From Lentisphaeria bacterium (GTDB lineage: Bacteria; Verrucomicrobiota; Lentisphaeria; Victivallales; UBA1829): DNA of 47,571 bases. Of the stretch, positions 17,777-25,254 are shown piece by piece. The translations under genes were made by a program, and so were the position numbers. Within the stretch, counting starts at the first letter, position 1. The number at the start of each line of letters is the position of its first letter. The notes beneath the pieces were generated by a model, which saw only the letters and a program-made list of their open reading frames with translations, was not told the origin of the DNA and did not search any database. The stretch covers positions 1-47,571 of the forward strand of contig DPDG01000066.1 of NCBI GenBank assembly GCA_003526375.1, written 5' to 3'.

Positions 17777-18953
17777 ATTCCGCACCGTGGAAAATCTGGT
17801 CCGGGAAGCCTTTTGGGACGTCTACCGTCCCGGCTGCGACGAACACCTGCTGGTTCACCGTCTCCGGGACAGCGCAATTCATCTTCCTGAACTCAGCTTC
17901 GTAGCAGAAGTCGATGGCAGAATCGCAGGGGCAATCTATTACTGTAAAGCGGTCATCAAACAGAGAAACGGCGTAAAACAAAGTGTCCTGACTTTCGGGC
18001 CGCTGGCGGTGGCTCCCGAATTCCAGAAACAGGGAATCGGGAAAGCATTGATTGAACACACCGTAAAACAGGCACATTCCCTGGAGTATCCGGCAATCGT
18101 CATCTATGGCAGTCCGGCTTATTATTCCCGGTTCGGATTCGAGCCCGGAGAAAAATACGGAGTAACTGATGCTGAAGGTTTTTTCCGCTCATCTTTGCTG
18201 CTTCTCCCTCTGAAACAGGAAATTTGTCTCGCCGGGCATTTTGAGGTGAACAGTCTTTACCGTATGTCCCCGGAAGAAGTCCGCCGATTCGATGCGGAAT
18301 TTCCGCCGAAACAAAAACATCTGCGTTCCTCACAGATTTTTACCGGAGATATTTCCGATGATTCAGAAGAGCCGATTGCACATCTGGCTGCGGAAAACCA
18401 GCGGACGGCATGGGATATCATCAGAAACTCCGGCGTACTTCAGGCATGGGAATCCATCGGCGCGGAAATACGCCTTGTCGGTTCGCTCCGGACAGGGCTG
18501 CTTACGAAACACAGAGACCTTGATCTCCACATTTATACTACTGAATTGAATGTTGCCGAAAGCTTCCGTGCCATGGGAACCTTTGCCGCAAATTCCTCTG
18601 TATGCGGGCTCACCTACCGGAATCTCGCCGATACGGAGGAGGCATGTCTGGAGTGGCATGCCGCTTATCGCGCCGCCGACGGCGCAGAGTGGCAGCTTGA
18701 CATGATTCAAATCCGAAAAGGTTCCCGTTATGACGGCTTTTTCGAGAGAGTCGCGGAACGGATAGCAGCGGTCCTTACCCCGGAAAACCGCAGGATCATT
18801 CAATCCCTGAAATATGTCACACCGGAAAACGAACATATCATGGGAATTGAATATTGCCGCGCGGTCATCGAAGGTGGTGTAAAAAGCTGGGAGGAATTCC
18901 GGAACTGGCGGCACGCGCACCCCGGCACCGGAATTATAGACTGGTGCCCGTAA
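17739..18953 (+). CDS. GNAT acetyltransferase fused to nucleotidyltransferase-like domain
   Basis: A 404-residue fusion. Residues 1-165 are a GNAT N-acetyltransferase: VAPEFQKQGIGKAL (91-104) is the acetyl-CoA loop and YYSRFGFEPG (128-137) is the usual end block. Residues about 213-404 carry a nucleotidyltransferase-fold pattern, with Gly248-Ser249 followed by Asp260-x-Asp262 (VGSLRTGLLTKHRDLDLHIY), and end in a conserved-looking GIIDWCP tail. Stand-alone versions of the second domain are sometimes annotated as phosphoglycerate mutase, which the motifs do not support. The ATG at 17739 is chosen over an earlier one because AAAAGGA precedes it. The reaction is unknown. Confidence 0.82.
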   Translation: MKHILIRKEQENEFRTVENLVREAFWDVYRPGCDEHLLVHRLRDSAIHLPELSFVAEVDGRIAGAIYYCKAVIKQRNGVKQSVLTFGPLAVAPEFQKQGIGKALIEHTVKQAHSLEYPAIVIYGSPAYYSRFGFEPGEKYGVTDAEGFFRSSLLLLPLKQEICLAGHFEVNSLYRMSPEEVRRFDAEFPPKQKHLRSSQIFTGDISDDSEEPIAHLAAENQRTAWDIIRNSGVLQAWESIGAEIRLVGSLRTGLLTKHRDLDLHIYTTELNVAESFRAMGTFAANSSVCGLTYRNLADTEEACLEWHAAYRAADGAEWQLDMIQIRKGSRYDGFFERVAERIAAVLTPENRRIIQSLKYVTPENEHIMGIEYCRAVIEGGVKSWEEFRNWRHAHPGTGIIDWCP

Positions 18954-19066
18954 TCCCTCTCGCCCTGAGCCGTCATGCGGCAGTGCCTTTCCTTCTTTCT
19001 CCAGTTTCTTTGACGCTTTTTTCGGAAAATATGAGCGTAAGAGTGAACGAGAACAGGCATTTTCAC

Positions 19067-19135
19067 TCCTTTTTGTTTGACGCTTGGAGAATAGCGGAAG
19101 ACGGAACATGGGGTTCCGTCAAAAACAAAAAAGGA
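19067..19135. repeat. Imperfect inverted repeat ahead of the helical protein gene
   Basis: CCTTTTTGTTTGACG at the left edge and CGTCAAAAACAAAAAAGG at the right edge are near-complementary. Between them lies a perfect 8-bp hairpin, GACGGAAC/GTTCCGTC. The right arm contains the AAGGAG ribosome site of the gene at 19143, so pairing could hide it. Regulation is inferred. Confidence 0.4.
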
Positions 19136-19142
19136 GATTACC

Positions 19143-19838
19143 ATGGAAAAGAACAATGCGGGAAAAGAAATCAAAAACAACAGCAGAAAACTCTATGCTT
19201 TGATCACGGAGGAAATTCGGGATATCGGAAACTATATCACGATTCTGACCCGTTTGGAAGCAAAACGCTGGCATTCAAATGACGAAAAAGCGAGAGCTCT
19301 CTACAAGGAGCTCTACGTCAAGACCGGAAGACTGAAAATAAAACGTGCATTCAGTGAACTGGAAATCAAGAAATTCATTGATTCACATGATTCCATTCTG
19401 AAATTGATTCGCCAACTTTCCACACTTCTGAGGGAAATCGAAAAAGCCCAAAAGAAGATAAAAAAATGGAGCGGATTCGGAGATTCTTTTGTCGATCTCA
19501 TTAATCTAGTCGGCGCCGCAGAGGCAAATAAAAAGAAAAGAAATGATACGGTCAATGAGATCATTGACGACTTCATGGAAGCAAAAGAGCACTTGAATAC
19601 GGTCTGCAAACTCGCAAAAAGAATGAACTCAAAAAATGTCCCTGTTGTAAAAGAGATCATTGACGCGTATCTTGATTTCTTTGTCAAAGCGGACGCAATC
19701 TGCATGACCGTCGCAAGATACGCAAGAAACATCAACAGGGAGGCGGAGAAAGCGCTGGGACACAATAGTAGTTGGAAACAGGCAAATGAGAACAAAAATG
19801 CTTACTGGTCCATGAAGCATAAACCTGAGTTTAATTAA
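19143..19838 (+). CDS. All-helical protein of unknown function
   Basis: A 231-residue, Lys/Glu-rich protein with no signal peptide or membrane segment. Nearly the whole chain reads as amphipathic helix with coiled-coil character; a Gly-containing break at about 116-122 (SGFGDSF) separates two helical halves. AAAAAAGGAG precedes the ATG. Its last codons overlap the convergent TPR lipoprotein gene by 4 nt. A decayed copy of its 3' end lies at 20940-21056 against the paralogous TPR gene. The function is unknown; the conserved partnership with the TPR lipoprotein is the best clue. Confidence 0.75.
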   Translation: MEKNNAGKEIKNNSRKLYALITEEIRDIGNYITILTRLEAKRWHSNDEKARALYKELYVKTGRLKIKRAFSELEIKKFIDSHDSILKLIRQLSTLLREIEKAQKKIKKWSGFGDSFVDLINLVGAAEANKKKRNDTVNEIIDDFMEAKEHLNTVCKLAKRMNSKNVPVVKEIIDAYLDFFVKADAICMTVARYARNINREAEKALGHNSSWKQANENKNAYWSMKHKPEFN

Positions 19839-20854
19839 ATTTCAGGGACAGAGCAATATAATTGATCCAAGACAGGCACCGGAACAAGTTCCTTTGCCTG
19901 TCTCAGATACTCTTCCGCCTCTCTCGACTGTTTTTTTGCAATATATATTTTCCCCATACAGAAAAGGATGACAGCTTTGTTTTTCTTAGCCTCCTGGGGC
20001 ATGGAAATTAATTCGATTGAATTTAAAAGCTTTTCCGAACAAAGCAATGCCTTATCAAAAAGGTGTCCGGAGATATAAATATGAATGAGATAGATATAAG
20101 GCATTGCTGTAATTTTTCTTTGTTCAATAAGATTATCCAAGGTTTGCTCAAAAAACAACCTGGCTTCACTTTTTATGTGCAATTTATAATAGATTTTGCC
20201 GATATGGAAAAGAGTCAAAGGATATAAAATATCATCGAACGCTTTTGCTTCTTCAAAGACTGCTTTTAATTTTAATAGATTTTTTAATGCATCATCAAGG
20301 CGTTTTTCCTTTTGTAAAATCTTACTCTTTGCAAAATAAAAGAAATAAAGACGTTCCAAAATATATGCCTCGCCTTTGTCATCACTATTTTCCAATTCAC
20401 GGACACGCTTCTCTGCTAAATTCAGATAATAGTCCCTTTTTTGTTCATCACCTAACTGCTCATACGCGTTTGCAAGTCCGATCTGCATATCCAGTCTCTG
20501 ATTCAAGATGCTTTCTGTTTCCTCAAGCTCCACAGCTAATGCTGTTTCTAAATAGACAATGGCATCCTTATAATCTTCCAGATAATACTTGGCAATCCCC
20601 ATTCGCTGAGAAGCGGAAAAAACAACATGCTTTTTATAAGAATTATTTTCTTCTAATAAAGCACAATACGTCAAAACTTCTGTTATAATTGTCGCAACCT
20701 GTGAAAAATCTCTTTTTTTTTCAGCCTCAACCACTTTTTCGTGTAAAGCATCAACCTTTCTCTGAATCTCCTCATCCGACATTTTCCGCTCCCCGCAGCC
20801 CGTCATGAAGCAGAAGGTCAGAGCCGTAAATAAAAACAAAAGAAACTTTTTCAT
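19835..20854 (-). CDS. TPR-repeat lipoprotein, copy 1
   Basis: A 339-residue lipoprotein. Residues 1-20 are a signal peptide ending in a lipobox-like FMTGC. After GERKMSDEEIQRKVDALHEK the chain is all-helical with tetratricopeptide spacing (for example DYKDAIVYLETALAVE and GLANAYEQLGDEQKRDYYLN). The start at 20854 is chosen because AAGGAAGATGCG precedes it and the signal peptide begins there. It is a clear paralogue of the lipoprotein at 21048-22076, sharing 65 identical nucleotides over the signal-peptide junction. It is likely a periplasm-facing scaffold; the partner is unknown. Confidence 0.85.
   Translation of the reverse strand: MKKFLLFLFTALTFCFMTGCGERKMSDEEIQRKVDALHEKVVEAEKKRDFSQVATIITEVLTYCALLEENNSYKKHVVFSASQRMGIAKYYLEDYKDAIVYLETALAVELEETESILNQRLDMQIGLANAYEQLGDEQKRDYYLNLAEKRVRELENSDDKGEAYILERLYFFYFAKSKILQKEKRLDDALKNLLKLKAVFEEAKAFDDILYPLTLFHIGKIYYKLHIKSEARLFFEQTLDNLIEQRKITAMPYIYLIHIYISGHLFDKALLCSEKLLNSIELISMPQEAKKNKAVILFCMGKIYIAKKQSREAEEYLRQAKELVPVPVLDQLYCSVPEI
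20744..20808 (-). repeat. 65-nt segment identical in both TPR lipoprotein genes (copy 1)
   Basis: This stretch matches 21966-22030 without a single difference. It encodes the lipobox Cys and the following MSDEEIQRKVDAL region. Outside it the two genes differ at most positions, so the identity is strikingly local. Confidence 0.9.
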
Positions 20855-20882
20855 CGCATCTTCCTTAAAAATTTGTAAATAT

Positions 20883-20910
20883 AAGATAACATACAAAATA
20901 AAAAAATCAA
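20883..20910 (-). promoter_or_regulatory. Promoter of TPR lipoprotein copy 1
   Basis: On the minus strand TTGATT and TATCTT are 16 nt apart, just upstream of the lipoprotein start. Copy 2 has the same arrangement at 22105-22133, which supports both. Confidence 0.55.
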
Positions 20911-20939
20911 TTTAATATAGTATCTGACAACCTAAAAAA

Positions 20940-21056
20940 AACATCAACAGGGAAGTGGAGAAAAACTTTGATAATATGAGAAAAAGTATAAAAAGAAAAG
21001 ACACATGGTTTAATCAAAACCAAAAAGTCAAACTGAAGCTGAGAAGACTAAAATAA
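20940..21056 (+). pseudogene. 3' remnant of a second copy of the helical protein gene
   Basis: Translated in frame from 20940 this reads NINREVEKNFDNMRKS and continues to a TAA at 21054-21056. It aligns with the C-terminus of the helical protein at 19143-19838 (NINREAEKALGHNSSW), and the nucleotides around ACATCAACAGGGA are identical. There is no start codon or upstream part. Its end overlaps the TPR copy 2 stop by 9 nt, mirroring the 4-nt convergent overlap of the intact pair. This is the footprint of a tandem duplication whose second helical gene has been lost. Confidence 0.75.
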
Positions 21057-22076
21057 ATCATAGGGCATGATGGAAGCTTCAGGAGATGCGATTGATCTAT
21101 AGTATTCAGCATTTTTCCTGGCTTCCCTTACAATACTTTCCTGCTTTGATTTCAATGCCAACCGTGATATTTCATCATATATGACTGCCTTGTAATATGA
21201 GGCATTGTAGGATGTCTCATCCAATTTGAACAAACATTTTTCCGAATAGGAGAGAGCATCTTCATAGTTCAAATCTTTTTCATACATCTGCATAAGAAAA
21301 AGATAAGCACGGCGGAAAAATATTTTTTCGGTAAGAGAAATATCAACGGCTTTTTGAGCCATTTCAATGGTCTTATCATAATTTCTCAATTTTTCATAAG
21401 TAAGACTCAAATAATAATACGTTCCGGCTAAATAAGGTTGATGCGGTTCATTCTGTTTATGAAAATAATCTAATGTCTTTATAAAAAAACGTAATGCATC
21501 ATTATACAAATCCCTATTAAGAGATATTTTCCCACGTTCGACATAATAATGAATAAAAATATTATAAATATTATCGTCTTTTTCCGGTTCCGCTTTCTCC
21601 AACTGTAATATCTGCTTTTCTGCCTGCCCCAAATAGAAGTCAGAATTTTGCTTATGCCCCAGCTTATCGTACGCGGATGCCAAAGCAATCCAGTTTTCGA
21701 GTATCTGCCTTCTAACCGACTCCACTATTTGATGCTCAAAATCCTCCGGATTGACTGCAATTGCTTTTTCCAAATATTCAACAGCACCTTGATATTCCTG
21801 CAAATGATATTTCAAAAAACCTATACGTTGATTTCCCTCAAAATATACGATCAAACGATATGGATTCTGCTCACTTAACAAATCATGCAATGGCAATATA
21901 TCCAATAAATATTGTTCACTGGACTTCAAGTTGCCACGTTCCAATTCACTCATAGCTTTTTCATATAAAGCATCAACCTTTCTCTGAATCTCCTCATCCG
22001 ACATTTTCCGCTCCCCGCAGCCCGTCATGAGGCAGAAGATCAGGACAAAGACTGAAAATAAAAGAACCTTCTTCAT
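21048..22076 (-). CDS. TPR-repeat lipoprotein, copy 2
   Basis: A 342-residue paralogue of the lipoprotein at 19835-20854. It has a signal peptide with lipobox LMTGC, then the same GERKMSDEEIQRKVDAL segment, followed by TPR-like helix pairs (EYQGAVEYLEKAIAV, NYDKTIEMAQKAVDI, NYEDALSYSEKCLF). AAGGAGATGCG precedes the start and its own promoter lies at 22105-22133. The two copies have diverged widely in the repeat part, so they may bind different partners. The function is unknown. Confidence 0.85.
   Translation of the reverse strand: MKKVLLFSVFVLIFCLMTGCGERKMSDEEIQRKVDALYEKAMSELERGNLKSSEQYLLDILPLHDLLSEQNPYRLIVYFEGNQRIGFLKYHLQEYQGAVEYLEKAIAVNPEDFEHQIVESVRRQILENWIALASAYDKLGHKQNSDFYLGQAEKQILQLEKAEPEKDDNIYNIFIHYYVERGKISLNRDLYNDALRFFIKTLDYFHKQNEPHQPYLAGTYYYLSLTYEKLRNYDKTIEMAQKAVDISLTEKIFFRRAYLFLMQMYEKDLNYEDALSYSEKCLFKLDETSYNASYYKAVIYDEISRLALKSKQESIVREARKNAEYYRSIASPEASIMPYDLF
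21966..22030 (-). repeat. 65-nt segment identical in both TPR lipoprotein genes (copy 2)
   Basis: Partner of 20744-20808, identical across all 65 positions. Confidence 0.9.
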
Positions 22077-22104
22077 CGCATCTCCTTTTAATTTTTATAA
22101 ACAT

Positions 22105-22133
22105 AAGATAACAGATAAAAGCAAAAAAGTCAA
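22105..22133 (-). promoter_or_regulatory. Promoter of TPR lipoprotein copy 2
   Basis: On the minus strand TTGACT and TATCTT are separated by 17 nt, followed by ATGTTTATAAA and the ribosome site. It is a good sigma70-type match and homologous to the copy 1 promoter. Confidence 0.6.
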
Positions 22134-22220
22134 TTCATCTTAATTATCTTTTCCTGAATCAGCTTTTGTGATTGATATCTGAGAATCTTCAAATTTGCTT
22201 CTGCCAGTAGATTCTTAAAG

Positions 22221-22766
22221 TTATCTCGCATATATTGCCAGAATAAAAAATTTATTCACAGAATTAATAACAAGATAATAAAATGTGCCGCGAATTACAA
22301 ATCTGCAACAAATATCAGGGGGAAGCCGATAGATATTATAAATCAATACAAAATAGTCATCTGGAGGTTTTCTTTCCGTTTTCCATCCCCACCTGTAGTT
22401 TAACATGTTTTCTGCTTTACAAATAAAATGAGGAACAACAAAAGAGTTTATCTTTAAATTTTCAAAATAGTCAACATCAGAAATATGATAGAAGAGATCT
22501 GGAGTATCGTCAAACTCTCCAAAAATAACAATTTGGTTGGATAAAGCGTATGTCTGTTCTATAAAAAACAGATCTCCTTTGGTTTTAAAATAAGGAAAAC
22601 GACGAAACATCGTGTATTTTAGGGACAGTTGACTGATATCCTTAAGATAGCCAATTGATATTTTGGGCACAATCATACGGATCACAATTGTTGCAAAAAA
22701 CAAAATGACAGCTGAAATCAAAATTTTTCTGATCACATTTTTATTCCGTCTCACTTCCAGATTCAT
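22221..22766 (-). CDS. Membrane-anchored protein of unknown function
   Basis: A 181-residue protein. One N-terminal hydrophobic helix (about 13-33) after a basic start (RRNKNVIRK) predicts a type II anchor with the rest outside. The remainder is rich in Phe, Tyr and Ile with a beta-like pattern. GAGG lies upstream of the ATG. The gene is A/T-rich like its neighbours. No family is recognised. It belongs to the group of small anchored proteins between 22.2 and 24.2 kb. Confidence 0.6.
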   Translation of the reverse strand: MNLEVRRNKNVIRKILISAVILFFATIVIRMIVPKISIGYLKDISQLSLKYTMFRRFPYFKTKGDLFFIEQTYALSNQIVIFGEFDDTPDLFYHISDVDYFENLKINSFVVPHFICKAENMLNYRWGWKTERKPPDDYFVLIYNIYRLPPDICCRFVIRGTFYYLVINSVNKFFILAIYAR

Positions 22767-22836
22767 CGTAACCTCAACTTTGGATCATTAAATGTACTTG
22801 CCGCTGATATTAGCATCATATCCCGCCATTCGTATC

Positions 22837-23370
22837 TTATCTTTCACCCTCTTTTTTTTCAATTCTGAGCATCCTTGAAATCTCCGGATTATACTTATCA
22901 TACAGCTTATATTCATTTGTTACCTTATCATACTCTAAAACAAAGCAACAAATTTCTGCAAATTCCTTCTCGGATAACTGCGGGATTTCCCTCGGCGATT
23001 CATAGGTCACAGTCCAATGATATTCTGAGGCAAAAGCATCCTCGGATAACTGGAGGATTCCTTTTGGCGATTCATATTCCAAAGCCTTCCTGTAAGTAGG
23101 ACGATGATATTCCGAGGCAAAATCTATTAAGCGCAATCCCAGTTCTTCCCTGTTAAGGTAAATCTGATAGAAAGGAACTTTTCCATGCTTCATGAGATAA
23201 TCTGAGATTTTTTGAACATTCTGCAGTGCCCATTCCTTACGCTTTCTCTCTAATCTGATACGGGTAAAATAAGGCATAGCGTTACTATATATTACCCATA
23301 TTGCACAGAGTGAAAAGATGAATACAGCTTTATAATTTATGGTCCTTTCATATTTTTCTGAATCAATCAT
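22837..23370 (-). CDS. Membrane-anchored protein with internal repeat, unknown function
   Basis: A 177-residue protein when started at the ATG at 23370, which has GAGG at good spacing; an ATG 33 nt upstream is also open. A hydrophobic helix at about 16-32 is followed by a basic charged stretch. The C-terminal half contains two imperfect copies of a short unit, YESPKGILQLSEDAFASEYH and YESPREIPQLSEKEFAEI, also visible as repeated DNA. The function is unknown. Confidence 0.6.
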   Translation of the reverse strand: MIDSEKYERTINYKAVFIFSLCAIWVIYSNAMPYFTRIRLERKRKEWALQNVQKISDYLMKHGKVPFYQIYLNREELGLRLIDFASEYHRPTYRKALEYESPKGILQLSEDAFASEYHWTVTYESPREIPQLSEKEFAEICCFVLEYDKVTNEYKLYDKYNPEISRMLRIEKKEGER

Positions 23371-23448
23371 CTCTTGCCTCACGATTACGTTAACGCCGCA
23401 CAAGGACTGTTATGCTTTCAAGACTAATATATATCAACAGTTTGACAT

Positions 23449-23670
23449 TCACAATGCAGGGAGAATAAAAATGATGAATAAAAAGAATATAAAACATGAT
23501 AAGACGATAAGAAAACCCTTTTTATTTTTTCTTTTCCATAAAGTGCAAAGAAGCATAAAAAAGCAGATAAGACACGCAAACAGCAGGGCAATGCTGGAAT
23601 AAGCATCAGCAGCCAGAAAGAATAATATCACACTTACCAAGAGCAAAAAAACTGCTGTCTTTATCTTCAT
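23449..23670 (-). CDS. Small membrane protein with two or three helices
   Basis: A 73-residue, very hydrophobic protein: helices at about 5-20, 25-43 and 52-71, with a basic KRKNKK loop between the last two. The ribosome site is only weakly visible. The composition argues for a real membrane peptide, but A/T-rich sequence produces such frames by chance, so confidence is moderate. The context is the cluster of small anchored unknowns. Confidence 0.45.
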   Translation of the reverse strand: MKIKTAVFLLLVSVILFFLAADAYSSIALLFACLICFFMLLCTLWKRKNKKGFLIVLSCFIFFLFIIFILPAL

Positions 23671-23780
23671 AATTCAAATCCCATATTCAATTCGTAATAT
23701 CAGTCTCGATTCACTGCCGGACAAAACATCCGGCAGATCGCTTCTCTCCCGATTATTCTGCCGTTTCACCGGACATTATT

Positions 23781-24179
23781 TCAGGGTCTCAGATGTATGG
23801 AAAAGAGAAATGCACCGGGCGAAGATACATCTTTCTCTGAACATACTTTTATTGAAACAAGCTGAAAAGGATATTTTACAGAAAAAATAAACGGCGGGGA
23901 AATTTGCCGTGACTTCTGATTGGAACAAATAAATACCTTATATTGATCCAAGTTTATATAAGATAACCTGCCTTCTTCTTGAGAATAAACGATTAATGAA
24001 TACCTGCCAGAAAAAAGGAGAAAAGTGCTTGTTGAATTTATATTCTGAAACCTTTGCTGGTCCGGCAATTTCTGAAAGAAATACATAACAACAGGAAAAA
24101 CCAACAATGTCGACATCAGAACCAACGTGGAGTAAACAAAGAAACGATACTTGTGAAAAAAACAGTTTCCCAGGCACAT
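23781..24179 (-). CDS. Membrane-anchored protein of unknown function
   Basis: A 132-residue protein. The open frame extends further upstream into the TraB gene, but AGGGAGG placed 6 nt before the ATG at 24179 is by far the best start. A hydrophobic helix at about 14-34 (STLVLMSTLLVFPVVMYFF) gives an N-terminal anchor; the remainder is Ser/Phe-rich and probably beta-structured and external. No family is recognised. With this start it no longer overlaps the TraB/GumN gene. Confidence 0.55.
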   Translation of the reverse strand: MCLGNCFFHKYRFFVYSTLVLMSTLLVFPVVMYFFQKLPDQQRFQNINSTSTFLLFSGRYSLIVYSQEEGRLSYINLDQYKVFICSNQKSRQISPPFIFSVKYPFQLVSIKVCSEKDVSSPGAFLFSIHLRP

Positions 24180-24288
24180 TTTTGCCTCCCTCATGCAAGA
24201 TTCGCCGGACTCATCACAAGACATTAAAACAAGCGGCATATGGCATACAGGCAAACATATCTGAATACCATATGCGCCGGCATAAACA

Positions 24289-25227
24289 TCACTGAGCGGG
24301 AAGGACCTGTTTTTCCGGGCGGGATGCCGTGATGCTGCCTTTTCTGCCGGTCTTTTCGAGCTGAACAATCCGGCAGCCGTCCCCCGCAAGAAGATCACGG
24401 ATATTGTCCTTTCCGGCAAAATGCCCCGCGCCGACAAGTACAAAATACACTTTTTTCTCTTTCAGAAGCACAAGAAGTTTCTTCACAATATCAATATTGC
24501 GGTCAACAAAAAGCTTCTGATAGATTTGAGGGGTCTCTGCGGCGATCTCGCCGCACATTTCCGCCAGTTTTGCAATATCGCCGGAACTCAGGGAGGCAAG
24601 CGTGGCTCCGAGTTCCCGCTTCGCTTTCTCCGGCTCGCGCACGGATTTCATGATCGAAGCGATCATGACTTCATCAGGTATCGACGCCATCGCGTTCATC
24701 TGGGAATCAATCGACTCCAGGCTGTGTCCCTGCCGCGTTCCTTTGTGTGCGGTAAAGACTTTCTCCAATCCGTAATACGACTTCAGAGATTTTTCCTTCC
24801 GGATATAAATTCCGGCAAGTTCAATGCTGATCAGCCACGGACGCATCTTCTCCAGCATGAACGGAGGCACCTTGCTTCCGTTGTCGGCAAAGAAACGCGC
24901 CAGCTCGGCGAACTGAACCTTGCCGATCACGTCGGAAAGATTTTTGTCCGGCGGATACATACCCTTGCTTGAGATCGTCATGGCAAGCGCCGTCATATCA
25001 GGCTCGAAAATCTCAAAATACATCTCCTGAGACTCTTTCAGAACCCGGTCATACACGGAATCCAGCGGATACCAGTCCGCCCGCCCGAGATGGATTGAGC
25101 CCACCAGATAGATTTTCCCCGGCTGTCCGGTCTTCGTGACCTCCCAGATCAGGGCTTTGTCCGCCGCAAATGTTATTGCCGCCAGCAGCAGAAACAGCAT
25201 CAGCAATACTTTTTTCAATCCACTCAT
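24289..25227 (-). CDS. TraB/GumN family protein
   Basis: A 312-residue protein with a signal peptide (1-21) when started at the second Met (25227). The TraB/PrgY/GumN signature is clear: IYLVGSIHLGRADWYPL near the N-terminus, the acidic EMYFEIFEPDM, and the C-terminal VLVGAGHFAGKDNI. Members are thought to be metal-dependent peptidase-like proteins; the bacterial role is poorly defined. It lies 27 nt after the ABC exporter gene and is likely in the same transcript. Confidence 0.88.
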   Translation of the reverse strand: MSGLKKVLLMLFLLLAAITFAADKALIWEVTKTGQPGKIYLVGSIHLGRADWYPLDSVYDRVLKESQEMYFEIFEPDMTALAMTISSKGMYPPDKNLSDVIGKVQFAELARFFADNGSKVPPFMLEKMRPWLISIELAGIYIRKEKSLKSYYGLEKVFTAHKGTRQGHSLESIDSQMNAMASIPDEVMIASIMKSVREPEKAKRELGATLASLSSGDIAKLAEMCGEIAAETPQIYQKLFVDRNIDIVKKLLVLLKEKKVYFVLVGAGHFAGKDNIRDLLAGDGCRIVQLEKTGRKGSITASRPEKQVLPAQ

Positions 25228-25254
25228 ACAAAACTCCCTTGACAAGTTTATTTT

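Noticed and set aside
20744..22030. Insertion sequence or CRISPR as the origin of the 65-nt identical segments
   Set aside because: Only two copies exist, both inside coding sequence in the same frame, and no transposase, terminal repeat or spacer pattern is present.
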